A stretch of DNA of 64,000 bases, from assembly GCA_023101885.1 (NCBI GenBank), contig JALPQD010000234.1, positions 496,001 through 560,000 on the forward strand, in the 5' to 3' direction. Made by a program: the position numbers and the translations under genes. The stretch is from Typhlomys cinereus. Taxonomy: Eukaryota > Chordata > Mammalia > Rodentia > Platacanthomyidae. Below are positions 37,686 through 50,154 of the stretch, one piece after another (within the stretch, counting starts at the first letter, position 1; each line of letters opens with the position of its first letter). The notes beneath the pieces were generated by a model, which had not been told where the DNA came from, did not search any database, and saw only the letters and a program-made list of their open reading frames with translations.

Positions 37686-38640
37686 CCTGTATTTTTCAGC
37701 CAAATAGTGAAGTAGAGAATTGAGATCCAACAACCTAGGTGTTGTGGCAGCCTGGGCAGCAGTGTGTGCTGTTCAGACACGTCCAAGGAGCGTAGCTGAC
37801 TGTCCTCTACCGCTCCACATGGCGACTCTCTACAGAGGCCATTTCCCCCAAATTCTGATCTTTCTAGCAAAGTCATGTGTGTCCCAGCAAGCATATTTCC
37901 TCAAATTCAGGAGATGGCATTTTAACGAGATAGTGACTTCATCCACAAAGTGGCTATGCACCGTGGATGGTGGACAGAGGAGACCACGGCCCAAGGGAAG
38001 GACGCAGACCATCCTTTGAAAGCTGCCAGCGTTCTCGGTCTTTGATTATTTGGTGCAGGAAATGAAAAATTAAATGCGCAACCAAATGCTCAAAAATGCT
38101 GCAATCGCGTTGCATGTCATGATGTTTCCCAGCTGTTGAATCAGCTGGAGTTTGTTTGAGCAGGTTCCTTAAGGAAATACCCACTGTTGAAACCCAAAAG
38201 GGATGCACAGGGCGAGGGAACTATACAAAGGAATTTTAGCGGAACTTATGGGACAGTTATTAAAGTGATCACTGCCCCTCCAGTGTGCATGTGCTGTGCT
38301 ACCTTGAATGTTAGAAAGGGTTTTGATGGATGGGTGAGGACTACAGGCGCCTCCCTCCTACGTGAGGCCAGCAGGTGCCCGTCACGGGACATGAAGTTAA
38401 TTGCATAATATGCATGGAGGGTTTGCATAGCCCAACACTGCTAGGTGCGTGGGATAAAAATAAATATCCTTCCCACAGCTAAGGAATATTTCATATGTAT
38501 TAGGACTACCTAATACTTTGGGCTGTGGGTAAGTGAAGGAGTCTCCTTGGGTGTGTTGGAATTGTGACAGTTGCGGAGGATGATGGGACCAGTGTGTTCT
38601 CCTCGAAGAAGACAGACAAGACTTAGGGCAAGCAAAGATG

Positions 38641-38860
38641 GACTTGCCTCTAATCGCCTGCACGTATGTCACATGCGATGATGAGTCATTCACTCGCATC
38701 TGGTGTAGAATTCACCGGCGAGGTCGATTCCTTGGCCGGCAGGGCAGGGGACCTAGAAGGTGGAGCGACTGCTCGGGTGACGCCGTGATGCGCCAGCTGG
38801 CAAGTCCCGAGCAGCACAGCGACCCGGCGCAGTTGTCGCGCTTTGAATCCCTTGCGTGTA
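38641..38860. promoter_or_regulatory. Small CpG-dense island
   Basis: I count about 20 CpG in 220 bp, against roughly one per 100 bp nearby. A perfect AP-1 site, TGAGTCA, lies at 38682-38688, and GCGACCCGGCGC, GACGCCGTG and TTGTCGCGC follow. No repeat is recognised. It could be an intronic enhancer or alternative promoter, or an unmasked young element. No TATA box is evident. Confidence 0.4.
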
Positions 38861-38955
38861 ATTTATTTAATCTTTCATAAAACCCCACAGGATGGAAGGC
38901 CCATTATTATTTTCATTTTGCAAGCAGAGTCTCAGTGAGATCCTTCAGCTGGTTG
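38855..38955 (+). mobile_element. MIR fragment
   Basis: The MIR order ATAAAACCCCACAGGATGG, CCCATTATTATTTTCATTTT, GCAAGCAGAGTCTCAGTGAG is visible. Confidence 0.65.
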
Positions 38956-39158
38956 TCGAGGCTGTGCCGGGCAGTGTCCATCTGCAAAGCAGAAGCCCAC
39001 CTCTCTGTCGTGGAAGACCAGGCCCTGCAAGATGTGTGTGTGACAAACTATGAGGCATTCGATACAGTGATTCCTGCAGATGAGCCAGGCCTGCGGTACA
39101 CAAAATAGCTTAGCTAACAGACACGCAGCGTGCTCTGGATTGGTGGACAGATAGACAG

Positions 39159-39219
39159 TCACACACACGTACACATACACACACACTCACACTCACACAT
39201 TTACAGACACACACACACT
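39159..39219. repeat. (CA)n tract
   Basis: CA repeats with GTACACAT, CTCACACTC and TTTACAG interruptions. Confidence 0.93.
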
Positions 39220-39443
39220 GTGTCCCAAAGTATAGCAAAAGGCAGTGGGTGGTGGTCCTGCGTTCTTGGGCCCTCGTAGAATCTAGAATGCACAGCTTTA
39301 CCCCTTTGCCTGCTCAGTGAAACTTCCTGTGTGGAGTTCCTCCAGCTCTCTTCAGTCCCCGACCCTTCAGCATGTCTTACCTTTTATAGTAGGTCACTTC
39401 CCTTTGGTTCGGAAGATCTCACATACATAACTTACATGCACGT

Positions 39444-39555
39444 AACATGGAACCCGTCTCTGACTAGGTCAGGACCCAGCGAAACTAGGTACATGATTTA
39501 TATAGGTGCAACATGGAGCAGATCCCTGACTAGGTCCGGATACAGTGAGACACTT
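39444..39555. repeat. Imperfect 66-bp tandem duplication
   Basis: AACATGGA and CTGACTAGGTC occur in both copies (starts at 39444 and 39510), with about 20-25 percent divergence. Confidence 0.75.
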
Positions 39556-40669
39556 AAACTATGAAGTCATCTATTAGTTTGCAACCAAGGCGCTGATAAT
39601 TTCAAAGGAGAGAAAAATGTCCCAATTAGTTTTCTTGTATTCGCTTAGACCATTGAATATTGTATTTTACATCCATGTGCTCCTTGTGCTTCTTATATTT
39701 TCTGGTTTAGTTTCTGGGTGTTGCATGTCTACTCCTGGGGCCCGGCCCAGAGTTGTGTCCATTCTTGGGGATGCTATACCATCATCCGGCCTTGCCTGCA
39801 GCTCCGCTTTTCCTCGACCTTGTTCTTGACATTCCTTGACAGATGTTCTGGCTTTGCCAGCGCCTTGAGTAAACTACTTGGCTTCGTGTTGTTCGTTAGA
39901 CAGTTTCTGTTTTGCCTCCCTCTTGGGTGTTAAACCCCTTCTGCACCTTTTCAATCTAAGGCTCTTTGTTTCCAGAATTTCATCTATTTGGGGGGCAGCT
40001 TTTATTTCTTAAGTAGGAATTCATTGCAATATGAAGATCAGACTTCCTCATATTTTCTTGTTAGTATTATGTTTTCTCTACACTTATTTTATCAAGGAGC
40101 CTAATATTTGACAGTCCTGATTACACAATGTGTCTGAGAGGTGTACAGTGATATGCCTGCAGGATGTCAGTAGTATGTTAAGTCCGCTGTGTGTACATGC
40201 ATGTAGTAATCCAGGGAGATATTTACAGATGAATTTATATCCACCTGTCTGCTTACTAAGCCAGAATTAATTCAATTGCATGCCTAGTTTTTAAATAAGA
40301 TTTTAGGCACTGATTTGAAGCAATTTCTCTCATGTTACAGAACTTTTTTTCAAAGAATAGAGGTTGCAAGCTAAGCTAGCGATACCTTGTTCAGACGCTT
40401 TTCATGTTGTTCTGAAGTAGTTAACCTGTCTTAGAACTAGGCTCTTCAGCACACTAACAGTTGAACCAATGTGTGAGAAGGAAAGAGCAGTTACAGCAGG
40501 CATTTTAAAATGCACCAGCTTCCTGGTCTACTTCGTGTCCCCTTTGGATTCTGCTTGTAGTAAGTGGACAGCTTGTTCTAATGATACTGGTTCTTTCTTT
40601 GCTCAGCGATAAACACAATCATGTTATACTATCTTCTATCTACCTGTAGTCATAGTGAGTACCAGTCAG

Positions 40670-40745
40670 TATTAAATATTATCTGTTTAATCAAAATTAA
40701 ATATTAAATATCTAATCAATATTAAACATCAAATCACTATTAGTT
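40670..40745. repeat. AT-rich degenerate tandem tract
   Basis: ATTAAATATT and AATATTAAAC-like units recur with ATCAAA spacers. Confidence 0.7.
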
Positions 40746-41224
40746 ATCCAAACATCCATATCCATTCGGAAGATGTTTGTTTGGAATGTTGCAAGGTCAC
40801 ATTAAACTTCCTGAAATTAGGAGACATCAACTTAAGAAGCTTAAGTGTCATTTTTAAAACTGCATCTTATCAGTAGAAGTTGAACAAACCACCGAAGCAA
40901 ATCACACAGAGGTGATTTCCGGACTAACCTTAAGTTCCAAACCCTGTCATTACAAAGACTTTTGTAACCTGCATACCACCTTGGACTCAGTCATAAAGTC
41001 ACCGCTGAGAGAATTCTGTCAGCTCGCTCTTTGCTTCTGTGGGGATGAGTCCCACTATGGGACTTTCTGTTGTCGGTTTTGTGCAGAATAATCTGAGGCT
41101 TCGGAGCTCGTCTGGCTCGTTCCAGAGTTTCTAAGAGAGAAACTGGCATGTGCCAAGAGCACAGAGCCGTCAGGAACAAACGAGTGATCAGTAAATAAGT
41201 GCTGTTTGCTACTTAGTGTATTTT

Positions 41225-41400
41225 TTTTAATGAGGTCAACTTTTAATTTTTTTTAATTAGCATACAAAGGTAATGGGCTTCATTATGGCATTTCCTTGCA
41301 TTTGCGTGTTGAAGTGAAGCTCTTCGCTGCAATTGGTCTCCCTTGTTAGGGGCATTTTGCAATTTTTAATTGGTCCTAGAGCATTCATCGGGAAAAGTAA
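41225..41400. mobile_element. Possible L1 3'-UTR-like fragment
   Basis: CAAAGGTAATGGGCTTCATT followed by ATGGCATTTCC resembles a common rodent L1 3'-end segment. Orientation is not certain. Confidence 0.4.
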
Positions 41401-41804
41401 TAGCCCAGCATTTACTGCGCTCGCTGGACTATTTCCATGTGCGGAAGTATCGCATTACTGGCTTGGATAGTTTTTCCCACAATCTCCTTTGTCTTTTAGG
41501 ATTTGTGTCTTCACATCTGTTGTAAGACAATCCACCCTCAATCTTAACAAGCCTTGTGTTAGTATTGACAGTTCATACTTTAAAATTTTTGCGTAGGTAG
41601 CGTGACTTACTGGCAAATTTTAAACATTGTTTAGTGGACAGAAAAGTCCAAACAATTCTCCAGTCCTATAAATTATAGTTTTGATGTAGAGAAGTGTGCG
41701 AGCATGCACATCTCCCTCGAATGGGCTTTGTCTTATACTTCAATAATATTAATGTGTTCCCTTAAAAATGAAACAAAAAAATTCTAATTTAGAGGCTTAT
41801 TTGA

Positions 41805-41937
41805 TGGTTTAGGGATTATGCAGGCACAGAGACGCAAACATGCAGTTCCAGTACTCAGGAGGGAGAAGCAGAAGGATCCCGAGTTCAAAGCCAGCCTGTG
41901 CCACGTGAGATCCTATCTCAAGAAAGCTACAAGTAAA
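41805..41937 (+). mobile_element. B1-like SINE
   Basis: CAGTTCCAGTACTCAGGAGG, GCAGAAGGATCCCGAGTTCA, AAGCCAGCCTGTGCC and GAGATCCTATCTCAAGAAAG follow B1. The first 30 bp are lost. Confidence 0.7.
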
Positions 41938-43747
41938 TAATGAGGTCAAGTGTATAGTAGGAAAGACCTGAACATTCTCCTTTCTGTCATGGAAAGGCAG
42001 GTTAAAGTAGCTGGTCCTTTCTGAGTGACTGTGTGTGGGCATGTGTGCTAGGGGGAGGGGTCAGGATTGGAGTCTGCTTTGAGGACCCTTTTCTCTGCCT
42101 TCCGCAAGTGTGAAGACCTCACATGAAGGCGTGGCCTCCCAGTGCTCCTTTGAGAGAGCCTGGACTGTAATTCCCTTCGGGTTGCTGTGGAGGGTGGAGA
42201 GAAAGGAGTGGGTGGTTTCATCCCAGTTTCACTGTTGTTAACTCCGATTCTTGAGTTGGTATTAATTGGCTCTAGATACTTTTCATGAGCAAGATTGTTA
42301 CACAAGCAGCGTCTTCTCAGCTTTAGCGTTACTGTTGCCTAATAAAAGTTGATTGATGTAAAATCCCCACATTTAGGTACCTTGTGGTTCCCTTTCCACG
42401 TCTGTTTGGATGAATCTCTGAGAATGGGATTTGGATGCGTGGTTTTCTGTTTTGTTGGTTTGATTGCTTGTTTTTGCACTGAAGGAACTCTTCTTCTTCT
42501 TCTTCCATACAGTGCAGCAATCATAAACTCCAAGCTCCTAAATTTTCACTCCCTTTGATGTGGGCAAACTGCCTGGGGAAGGAGGTGGAGCCTTCCCTGG
42601 GTTCATTCTTCAGAATCCAGTGAAGTTACAGGAACGGAGCAGTGTCCGGGTGAGACGCGGAGCAGAGACACAAACTCACATTCCTGCAGATCTGCTTCCA
42701 ATGTAATGGATGTTAGAAGCCTGGTTCTCTGGGACTTTGTAGAGTAATGAATGGAATTTCTGGAAAAAAAAGAAAGAAAGATACAGTAAAAGAAATCACA
42801 AATAGATTTCATTAATCATGCAGATATGGAAATTGTCATACTTGAGGTGATTAAACTGTTTTTCTTTAACTTTTCCTGTGACTGTTTTCTAGCCTATTCC
42901 TCGGCAGTGAGTTAATGCGCACTGCAGAGTTCTTCAGGTGTGTATTTACAGTGTGAAAGATCTGAGAAGTTCCATTTCTGATGATAATGTCTTTGCATCA
43001 GACTGGTTTCAGCTAGTTACAAATACAAAAACACAAAGGGCTAACATTATTAGTCTGGATTTTGTTTTGTTTTTGTGTCATTAATGGACAATTGTGGGGT
43101 GACTTTAAGCTCCTTCTATGTGGCGTATTTTCAAAATTGAGTCCTACTGGCCAGGGGCTGTCCACTGAAGACATTCAGGGTAGAATTTATCTCTTCACAG
43201 ACAGTTTTTTTAAGTTTATAGTGCTATACATAGCTTAATTTTATAACACTGCAACTGTCTTGCAGCAAAGAGAGAACCATTTTTTTCTCACTCTGGAGAA
43301 ATATATGTCCTTGAGTCATTGGACATCCTTCTCTACGCAGGCATTAGAATGTAACACCAAGTGGAAATCGAGGTCCCCTGTGATCAGGGCTGTGGTTGAA
43401 GTCAAGGATAGAGCAGCACATGGGTGTATTTGCTTCCTCTTACTTTGACGGCTTCTGTCTCTTCAGAGTGGCTCCTGCTCACAGCTGTTCAGCCGTCTGT
43501 TTTCCTCCTTCACCTTTAGCCCCTGTGTGGTGTGCTTGCCTCTCCCCTCCATGAAAACAACAACCCAGATCTTGAAGTTTGGGCTTCACACTGGTGATTT
43601 GGAGGTGCCGTCCCCTGCAGGTTAGCCAGACCCAGGCTCCTTATTGCGTTGCCCTCCTTGGATCCCTAGTGTGTAGGGAAACACTAGGTGCGCAGTAGAT
43701 GTGCAGAAAGCACTGCAAGAATAGATGACCTAAGTCGAACTTGCTCC

Positions 43748-43872
43748 TCCCCTCTGCTTTGGGGACACGGTCTCCTATAGTCCAGCTCCAATTAACTGTG
43801 CGGCTGAGCATGTCCTCGCACCCCCTCCGGGCCCACAGGCGCTGAGATTACAAGCGAGTGCCACCATGTAGA
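43748..43872 (-). mobile_element. B1-like SINE
   Basis: GACACGGTCTCCTATAGTCC, TGTGCGGCTGAGCATGTCCT and GCTGAGATTACAAGCGAGTGCC are the reversed B1 body. Part of the 140-aa minus frame to its right runs through it. Confidence 0.75.
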
Positions 43873-44582
43873 GCGCGGCACTCGTGATGGGACATGGGGC
43901 GCCGTGCATGCTGGGACAGCTGTGCGTGCTTCCTCCCGCCTAGCTCTGTCCTGCCCCTTCCCTGGGTTCTGAACACTGTTCCCGAAGAGGAAGATGAGCA
44001 GTGCACCCACGTGCCAGAGCAGCGTCAGCACCTGGCTTTGGGGACCTGGCTGATGGCAGCCGCCATATGAAATGGATTCAGTGCTCGAAGTGTCTTTGGA
44101 TAAAAGGAGTCTGTGTTTGTGACCTGGGAAGGAGCCGAGATTCCTGAAAGCGTCTCTAGTTCTGTGCCATTTATTATTTCCAACAGCCGTGCTTGCAGGG
44201 AAATTTTCCTTCAAGTTCAGTATTAAACCAATAGTATTTTATAACTTAAACTGCTGTGTTTTAATGGCACTTGAGAATTATTGCTCGGTGGTGGATAATG
44301 TAGAAGTTTCTAAGTGGGTGAGATCAATTTCTTTCTAATAAGCAGCTTAATCCCAAATGTTTTGAAAGATTCATAATGCATTCTTTTTCCTTAAAATATT
44401 AAGGGGATTTCCAGAAGTGGTAATATTGAACCTAACAATGGTGGTTTCCTAAAAGTACATTTTTACCTTCACAAATCCAAAGTGACTAGGATTTGCAGTA
44501 TTTAGCAAATGCCAGGATTTTATTATTTTTTCCCTCGTAGGTATATAATCAGAATTATGTATTTTCATGATGTATACATTAG

Positions 44583-44604
44583 TTTTTTTTTTTTTTTTTT
44601 TTTA
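44583..44604. repeat. Poly-T tract
   Basis: About 22 T residues. No SINE body is visible beside it. Confidence 0.92.
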
Positions 44605-45089
44605 GAAAACTTATTTGGAAACCACACCATTTTGGATTTAAATTGATCTTAATTATTAAGATAATACAGATTTTACAAAGTAAAGCTAGAAAATAATATC
44701 GAAATCCTTTATTACTTAAAACATCCAATTTAGTTCTTTATTTATCTAAAATAACCAACTGATTCTAAAGTCCTGTTGCGGAAGTGCCATGCCTGTGTGT
44801 AGAGCCCTTTGGTCCCTCATGCTTGTCTGCATGCTGCTGCCTATTCTAAGCCACAGTGGTATGCTACAAGTGCCAGGCACGCGCTTCCCATTTGCGCCAC
44901 TTTGGCTTCTTACCTGGCACGCTGATTGTGTGTTAATATACCCAAGCATGGTGATTTTCAAGTTTGATTGACAGGCCTATTTCTGAAATGGAATTAGAGA
45001 GTCAACAGTGATGTCGGCATCGTGCCAGGCATGCTGGGGTCAGAAGTCAGCTTGGAGCTCTGCCCCCATCTGTTTGTCACCTCATCTCT

Positions 45090-45293
45090 TGTTTTTCTGC
45101 TGTGCACTTAGGGGAACTGATCTACAAGTTTCTGGGGTTTGTCTTGTTTTCTCCCCATCTCCTCTTAGAAGATCTACCATTAAAGATAGGTATTACCGTG
45201 TGTGATGTTTGCATGAGTTCTGTGGATTTGAACCCGGGTCCTCAAACTTGCACAGCAAGCTCCTTCTACCCATTGAATCATCTCCCCATTCCC
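45090..45293 (-). mobile_element. B3-type SINE
   Basis: GATTTGAACCCGGGTCCTCA, AACTTGCACAGCAAGCTCC and CCATTGAATCATCTCCCCA are the reversed B box, linker and A box. Confidence 0.75.
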
Positions 45294-45784
45294 CAAAGAG
45301 ATTTCACCTTTCCCACCTGGAGCATAAAAATTTGTATTCTATCCCCTGGAAGTATGTTTGATGGACACCATGAATATGCAGAGATAAGGAAAACTGTTGA
45401 ACTACTAGTGAGTCAATTTGTCTTTGGGATTTACTTCTAGCACTCATTTGCATTGTTGGAAAGATCTCATTAGCATATATAAATAGAAACAATTAAGAGA
45501 ATCCATAGGCCCTCACAGTAATAGATGGTGGCCTGAGTTAATGTTTTCATGTAGCTTAAAGTCACAGCCTGAGCCCTACAAAGGTCTCCTGTAATTTGCA
45601 AGACTTGGTACTTCCCGGGGCCCACAAACAGCATGAGCAGTAATGCCCATGACCTGGTTAAGCTCAAAGGAATGAGGGAAAGAGTACTGAAAAGTTGACA
45701 TTTTTACATTCCAGCTTACTAAGAACATTCTGATTTCTAGGGAAGGAATTTGATACATTTCTAGAGAAATGTATGAAAGACGGA

Positions 45785-46080
45785 ATGCAGGTTAGGAGGA
45801 GAACTTAGAACTCTTGCCTCACAAGCAAAAGGACCTAAGTTCAGATCCTCAGATCCCGTGTTAAATTGCTGGGTAGGAACGACAGCGGCCTGTAATTCTG
45901 ACCCTGGAAGAAAGGGCCTGAGAAACCCCAGAGCAAAGCAATAAGGAGGTAGAGCAAGTCAGGTGATTCCCGACGTCACTTTGGGCTTCCACAGGCACAC
46001 GCATTAAAGTGGTCTCTGCACACATACTCTCACACACATGCATACTCACCCACATGCAAAACATATATATATACTCAAAA
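45785..46080 (+). mobile_element. tRNA-derived B2-like SINE, diverged
   Basis: AAGGACCTAAGTTCAGATCC, GCGGCCTGTAATTCTGACCC, GAGAAACCCCAGAGCAAAGC and GTCACTTTGGGCTTCCACAG keep the family order. The tail is a degenerate ACACATACTCTCACACAC. Confidence 0.8.
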
Positions 46081-47179
46081 GTATGATAAAGTGAAGGCTG
46101 AATGCAGCCGTCGTTGGAAGGCAGGTGTTTTCCATCAACTGCATGAAATCCGTCCCAACAGAATGGAGTGCGACAGCCGAGCCCCGTGGTGTCTTGCATG
46201 CTTTGTGCTTACGACGTGGTGTGGATAGATTGCAGTTCCGCCTCACGTGCTTCCACCCCTAGCAACAGGTCTGTTTATGAGGCGCTGCCCCCCCGAGTGT
46301 GAATGATCTCAGACACAAATCCCGCACCTGTTGCCCGGAGATACTGACTCCGGTCACGAGCTGAAAGCATGGGGTGTTACCGCTGTATTGCGTAGCCTGC
46401 GTGGGAAGAAACCAGCTTTTCAGAATCCTGTGTTCAGAGTGGAGAAATGGAGCAGAGCAAGTCATTTCACTCCAAGCGCTGCTGCACGTCTGCATAGCGC
46501 CAAACTGCAGCGCTGCGCTTTCTGCTCCCGGACCCCCTGCCAGGGCTTTCTCGCACCATCGGCAGCATTGCAAGACAGATTGGGTTGCACTCTGCTGGCG
46601 GAAGGTTCCTTTTGGTGGTGGCAGTTGAAATAAAAATAGATCCCAGATATAGCTTAGAATAAGTGCCATTGTGATAGTGTGGCTAAACGGCTGTAGTGTC
46701 AGCATCACTTGATTGTATCTACTGAGTCCTTTCTGAGAACACCCAGCAGGTCAAAACTATTCCTCCACACCAGGGACAACCTCACAGCGGCCTTTGCTCA
46801 TAGCCCTCCTTGCAGAGGGGGTGAAGGTAACCTCCCAGAACATGGAGCCAGGAGATCGGCTTCGATCTGAAGGTCCTAAGGACACGGGAAAAGGAATCAT
46901 GTTTTTCCTCTGGAAAGCAGCAAGAAGACATCCTATCCCTCAGCAAGGCTGGCGGAGCATCGTTAGCCATGTGCCCATGTAACGAGCTCCCAGGGATGGT
47001 GGACGTTGAGATGCAGAACTGAAGAGAGAACTGAACGAGTACTTTGACAGCAGGCGTTCTGGGCTCTAGGATTGTCACAAGTTGAAGGGAATTTCTGTCA
47101 CAGCAGCAGAATCATTGTAGCAGCTGGGCGGTGGAGGGATCGCCTGCCCCCCCCCATCTTTCTTTCGTTTCTAAAAAAA

Positions 47180-47365
47180 AATTACCGTATTTGTATTTGA
47201 GAGGGGAGAAGATCAGGCAAGCAGAAGCATGCTCGGTGCACGTGTGCAGGACACTTCTGGAAGCTGGTTCTCTCCTTCCACGGAGTGAGCTTTGGGTCTT
47301 GAACTCAGGTCGCCAGGTGCACTGCCCATGACTTTTTGTCATGAACCTTCTCAGTTGTCTCTGTG
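47180..47365 (-). mobile_element. B3-type SINE
   Basis: TTCTGGAAGCTGGTTCTCTCC, TTGAACTCAGGTCGCCAGGT and GAACCTTCTCAGTTGT are in reversed B3 order. Confidence 0.75.
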
Positions 47366-47579
47366 GCGACACTTTGAAGGACAGGCCACGCGCCAAGCTC
47401 AGTGTCGCTGCCAGGGAACATGGTTGGTTTGCAGCTGAGTGTGAAGCTCTTGCCCAGTGGTGGCATCTGTGCACGTAGCAGGATGGGAGGGTTGGAGGCG
47501 CGACCCCATAGCCCTGCTGAACCCATTGAGTTGGGCGTCAGTCTGGTGTGCTCAGCAGGGAGTTGTGGAGCTTCTGGGA

Positions 47580-47990
47580 GCTGTAGATCCCTGTGCAGGC
47601 TGGATGAGCTCGGCAGTAGATCCCTTTGCAGGCTGGATGAGCTGACAGTGATCTGGATGCTAGGATGACTCCGGCGTTTGTGCATGCCGATAGCTCGGCA
47701 GTAGAGCGGGTGCTTGAACTAGATAGGCTGCGGGTAGTTGCCCTGTGCATGCAGGATGAGCTCGGCAGTAGATCCCTGTGCATGCAGGATGAGCTCAGTG
47801 ATCCTGCATGCCGGATGAGTCGCACTCGATCCCTGTGCATGCGGATGAGCTCTGGGTCATGTAGATGAGTCGCTGATCCTGTGCATGCCGGATGAGCTCA
47901 GCACTAGATCCCTGTGCATGCAGGATGAGCTCTGCACTAGATCCCTGTGCATGCCGGATGAGCTCGGCAGTAGCTACATAGCCACAGAGG
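47580..47990. repeat. 33-bp minisatellite
   Basis: About 12 variant units are built from GGATGAGCTCGGCAGTAGAT followed by CCCTGTGCATGCA. The spacing is exactly 33 bp between 47754 and 47787, with shorter, deleted variants elsewhere. Each unit holds two small palindromes, GAGCTC and GCATGC. Because 33 is divisible by three, frames stay open on both strands with an 11-residue repeat, which explains the 126-, 100- and 85-aa frames nearby. Confidence 0.93.
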
Positions 47991-48239
47991 CAGAGACGAT
48001 CTTGAGGAAACAGACACCTGAGTCTGCCGCGTCTGCGTGCTGACCTGACCATGCCCCCTGCCTAACCTCACCTGTGCGGAGACCTGTGCACACAGCACGC
48101 TCTTGGGGGGCCATGAAGCCCCACCCAGGCAGAGGCGATTGCTAGAAAAGCAGGCAGAGACATATGGTAAGGTGGAGCAGGGTTCCCTGCCATCCGCCCA
48201 GTCAAGACTCAAAGATCAAACAGGACAGAGGCAGCAGAT

Positions 48240-48560
48240 CTCCGGGGAAAAGAAACCCGAATCTAAAATGGCTGACAGTTTGCTATGCAGAAAGTATAGT
48301 TTTCAGCAGCAATTTTAGCAGATGCGCCAGCAGAAAAGTTGACCCAAGCTCAGTAGAAAAAAAACATCTACTAGAACCTGCTTCAGAGGAAGATCCAGAT
48401 TTAACAGACGAGGCCCGGGAAGCAGCTGCTAATATATGTTCACAGATGAGAATATAGCCAGATTACAGAATTAAGTGGACTTCAGATGGCGGCGGTTCAT
48501 GAAGATGTAACCCGATGGAGAAATAAAGCGATTCTTAAAAGACCTCAGAAACCGCCTTGG
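48240..48560 (+). pseudogene. Unrecognised coding-like remnant
   Basis: Successive + frames each hold a stretch with protein-like composition. They are a basic-then-MADSLLCRKYS segment, then an acidic segment containing EEDPDLTDEAREA, then a segment reading AAVHEDVTRWRNKA, separated by stops and frame changes. This pattern suggests a decayed retrocopy or retroviral-type gag remnant. I do not recognise the parent. It lies between the minisatellite and the L1 end and may belong to one composite insertion. Confidence 0.35.
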
Positions 48561-48789
48561 TGCATCTTAGTGATATCAGTGAGCTGTACGTAAATTAACA
48601 TTTTTTTCTCTGCAAATACTTGTGTCCCAGCTTCATTTGAACTGAGGTTGTAATTCTCCAACTCTGGGATCGAACTCAAAGCTGTGTCTTTTTCCAAAGG
48701 CCTTACCAGGCGGCTCTGCTCAGTTGTGTTTGGCAACCAGTCATGTAGGTATAGCAGATGAATTTTGTTTTTCAGCAGGATGTATACTG

Positions 48790-49400
48790 ACGTGGTTAAT
48801 TCTGAATTAAAAAAAATCACTGTCTACAAAGGAAAACCGCTTCTCCAGAGTATACAAAGAACTCAAAATTAAACATCAGAAAGCAAACGACCCAATTAAA
48901 AATGGGCTTTGGAATTAAAGAGAGACTTTTCACAAGAAGAAACTCTAATGGCAAAGAAATATCTTAAAAACTGTTCAGCCTCCCTAGTTATGAGGGAAAT
49001 GCGAATTGCAACTACTCTGAGATGACATCTTTCCCCGTCAGAGGGGCTAAGATCAAGAACACAAACAACGGAGAATGCTGAGGACGATTTGGAGAAAAGG
49101 AACACTTGTTCATTGCTGGTGAGAGTGTAAACTCTTACAGCCACTTTAGAAAACAGTGTGGCACTTCCTGAACAAGCTAAAAATGGATCCACTATGTGAC
49201 CCAGCTGTTCCACTCCTGGGGACATTCCCGAAGGACTCTACATCTTATTACAGAGACACGCGTACATCCATGTTCATTGCAGCTCTCTGTGCTCAAGCAA
49301 ATATACAAGGAATCCACCTCTGTGTCTACCAGGGGCAATGAACACGTAGTGTTATGAAGAAACGGAAAAGCCACACTGATGACTGAGCCCTGCGACTCAG
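48790..49400 (+). mobile_element. L1 fragment, 3' end of ORF2, truncated and decayed
   Basis: The + strand shows the L1 ORF2 3' region: GCGAATTGCAACTACTCTGAG, GGCTAAGATCAAGAACACAA, TGTTCATTGCTGGTGAGAGTG, AAAACAGTGTGGCACTTCC, ATGTGACCCAGCTGTTCCAC and TTACAGAGACACGCG appear in the known order. Frameshifts and stops break the frame; a 61-aa piece remains open at 49156-49341. The upstream reverse-transcriptase and endonuclease parts are missing. Confidence 0.92.
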
Positions 49401-50154
49401 CATTGTAGATCATCGAAATGATTGATACCAAGGGAATAAGTATGTTTTTAAGGATAAGTTTTTGTCTTGCTCAGTGACTGTTTTGAGGTTTCGCAGAAAT
49501 GTCGTACACTTGAGCTGCCCTACTGGGCAGGCCTTTCCTTTTAGCTTTTCATGGAAGCAGCGTAAGCCACCCACTGCTTCCTTTAAAAATACACAACTTT
49601 TCAGTCACCAAGTTTCTTCCACCAAGTCAACGATTAAAACAGCTTCCTGAGATGTGTGTGGGGAAATCTCCCCCCCCCCAGTCTACCACATGCACTTTCG
49701 AGACTCGACCCTATGTTACCTTCAGATTCTACGTTGGTACACCATCGTGCATCCATTTGCTGCGAAAGAGCAAAGCAAGCCATTTATTGCAGACGGCTGG
49801 GGAAAATGTCGAAATCGCTTGCATCTGGTTAAGAGGAGCTTGTCTGTGGAGACTCGGGTGTGGGAGACCCTTCCAGATCTTCAGTGACTTTTATTCATCA
49901 AGAAGGGAGCACCCAGAAAAGCCAAACGGTTTGCACAGATCCCCAAGTTTCACCCATACACGCCACTTGTGCCCCGCTGACATTTTTGTGTTGTGTCCTA
50001 CCACGTGCTTGCTTTGAGGCGTCCATACCGTACACCCCACAGACCGTCTGCATTGTTATCTGCACGCGTTTTAAACCTGCAGCAATTGCTTCCTCAAAAT
50101 CAGCTGACACGCTTTGGCACACGTAGACTGAGCGCTTCTAAAGTCCTTGTTGCT

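Noticed and set aside
43792..44214. 140-aa minus-strand open frame
   Set aside because: Its C-terminal part reads through a B1 SINE and the rest shows no family resemblance.
46259..46708. 149-aa minus-strand open frame
   Set aside because: No recognisable domain; it overlaps plus frames of similar length in a CpG-richer patch, which raises stop-free length by chance.
47305..47840. Repetitive minus frames with an 11-residue repeat, which could suggest a repeat protein
   Set aside because: The repeat is the 33-bp minisatellite, which keeps several frames open on both strands at once.
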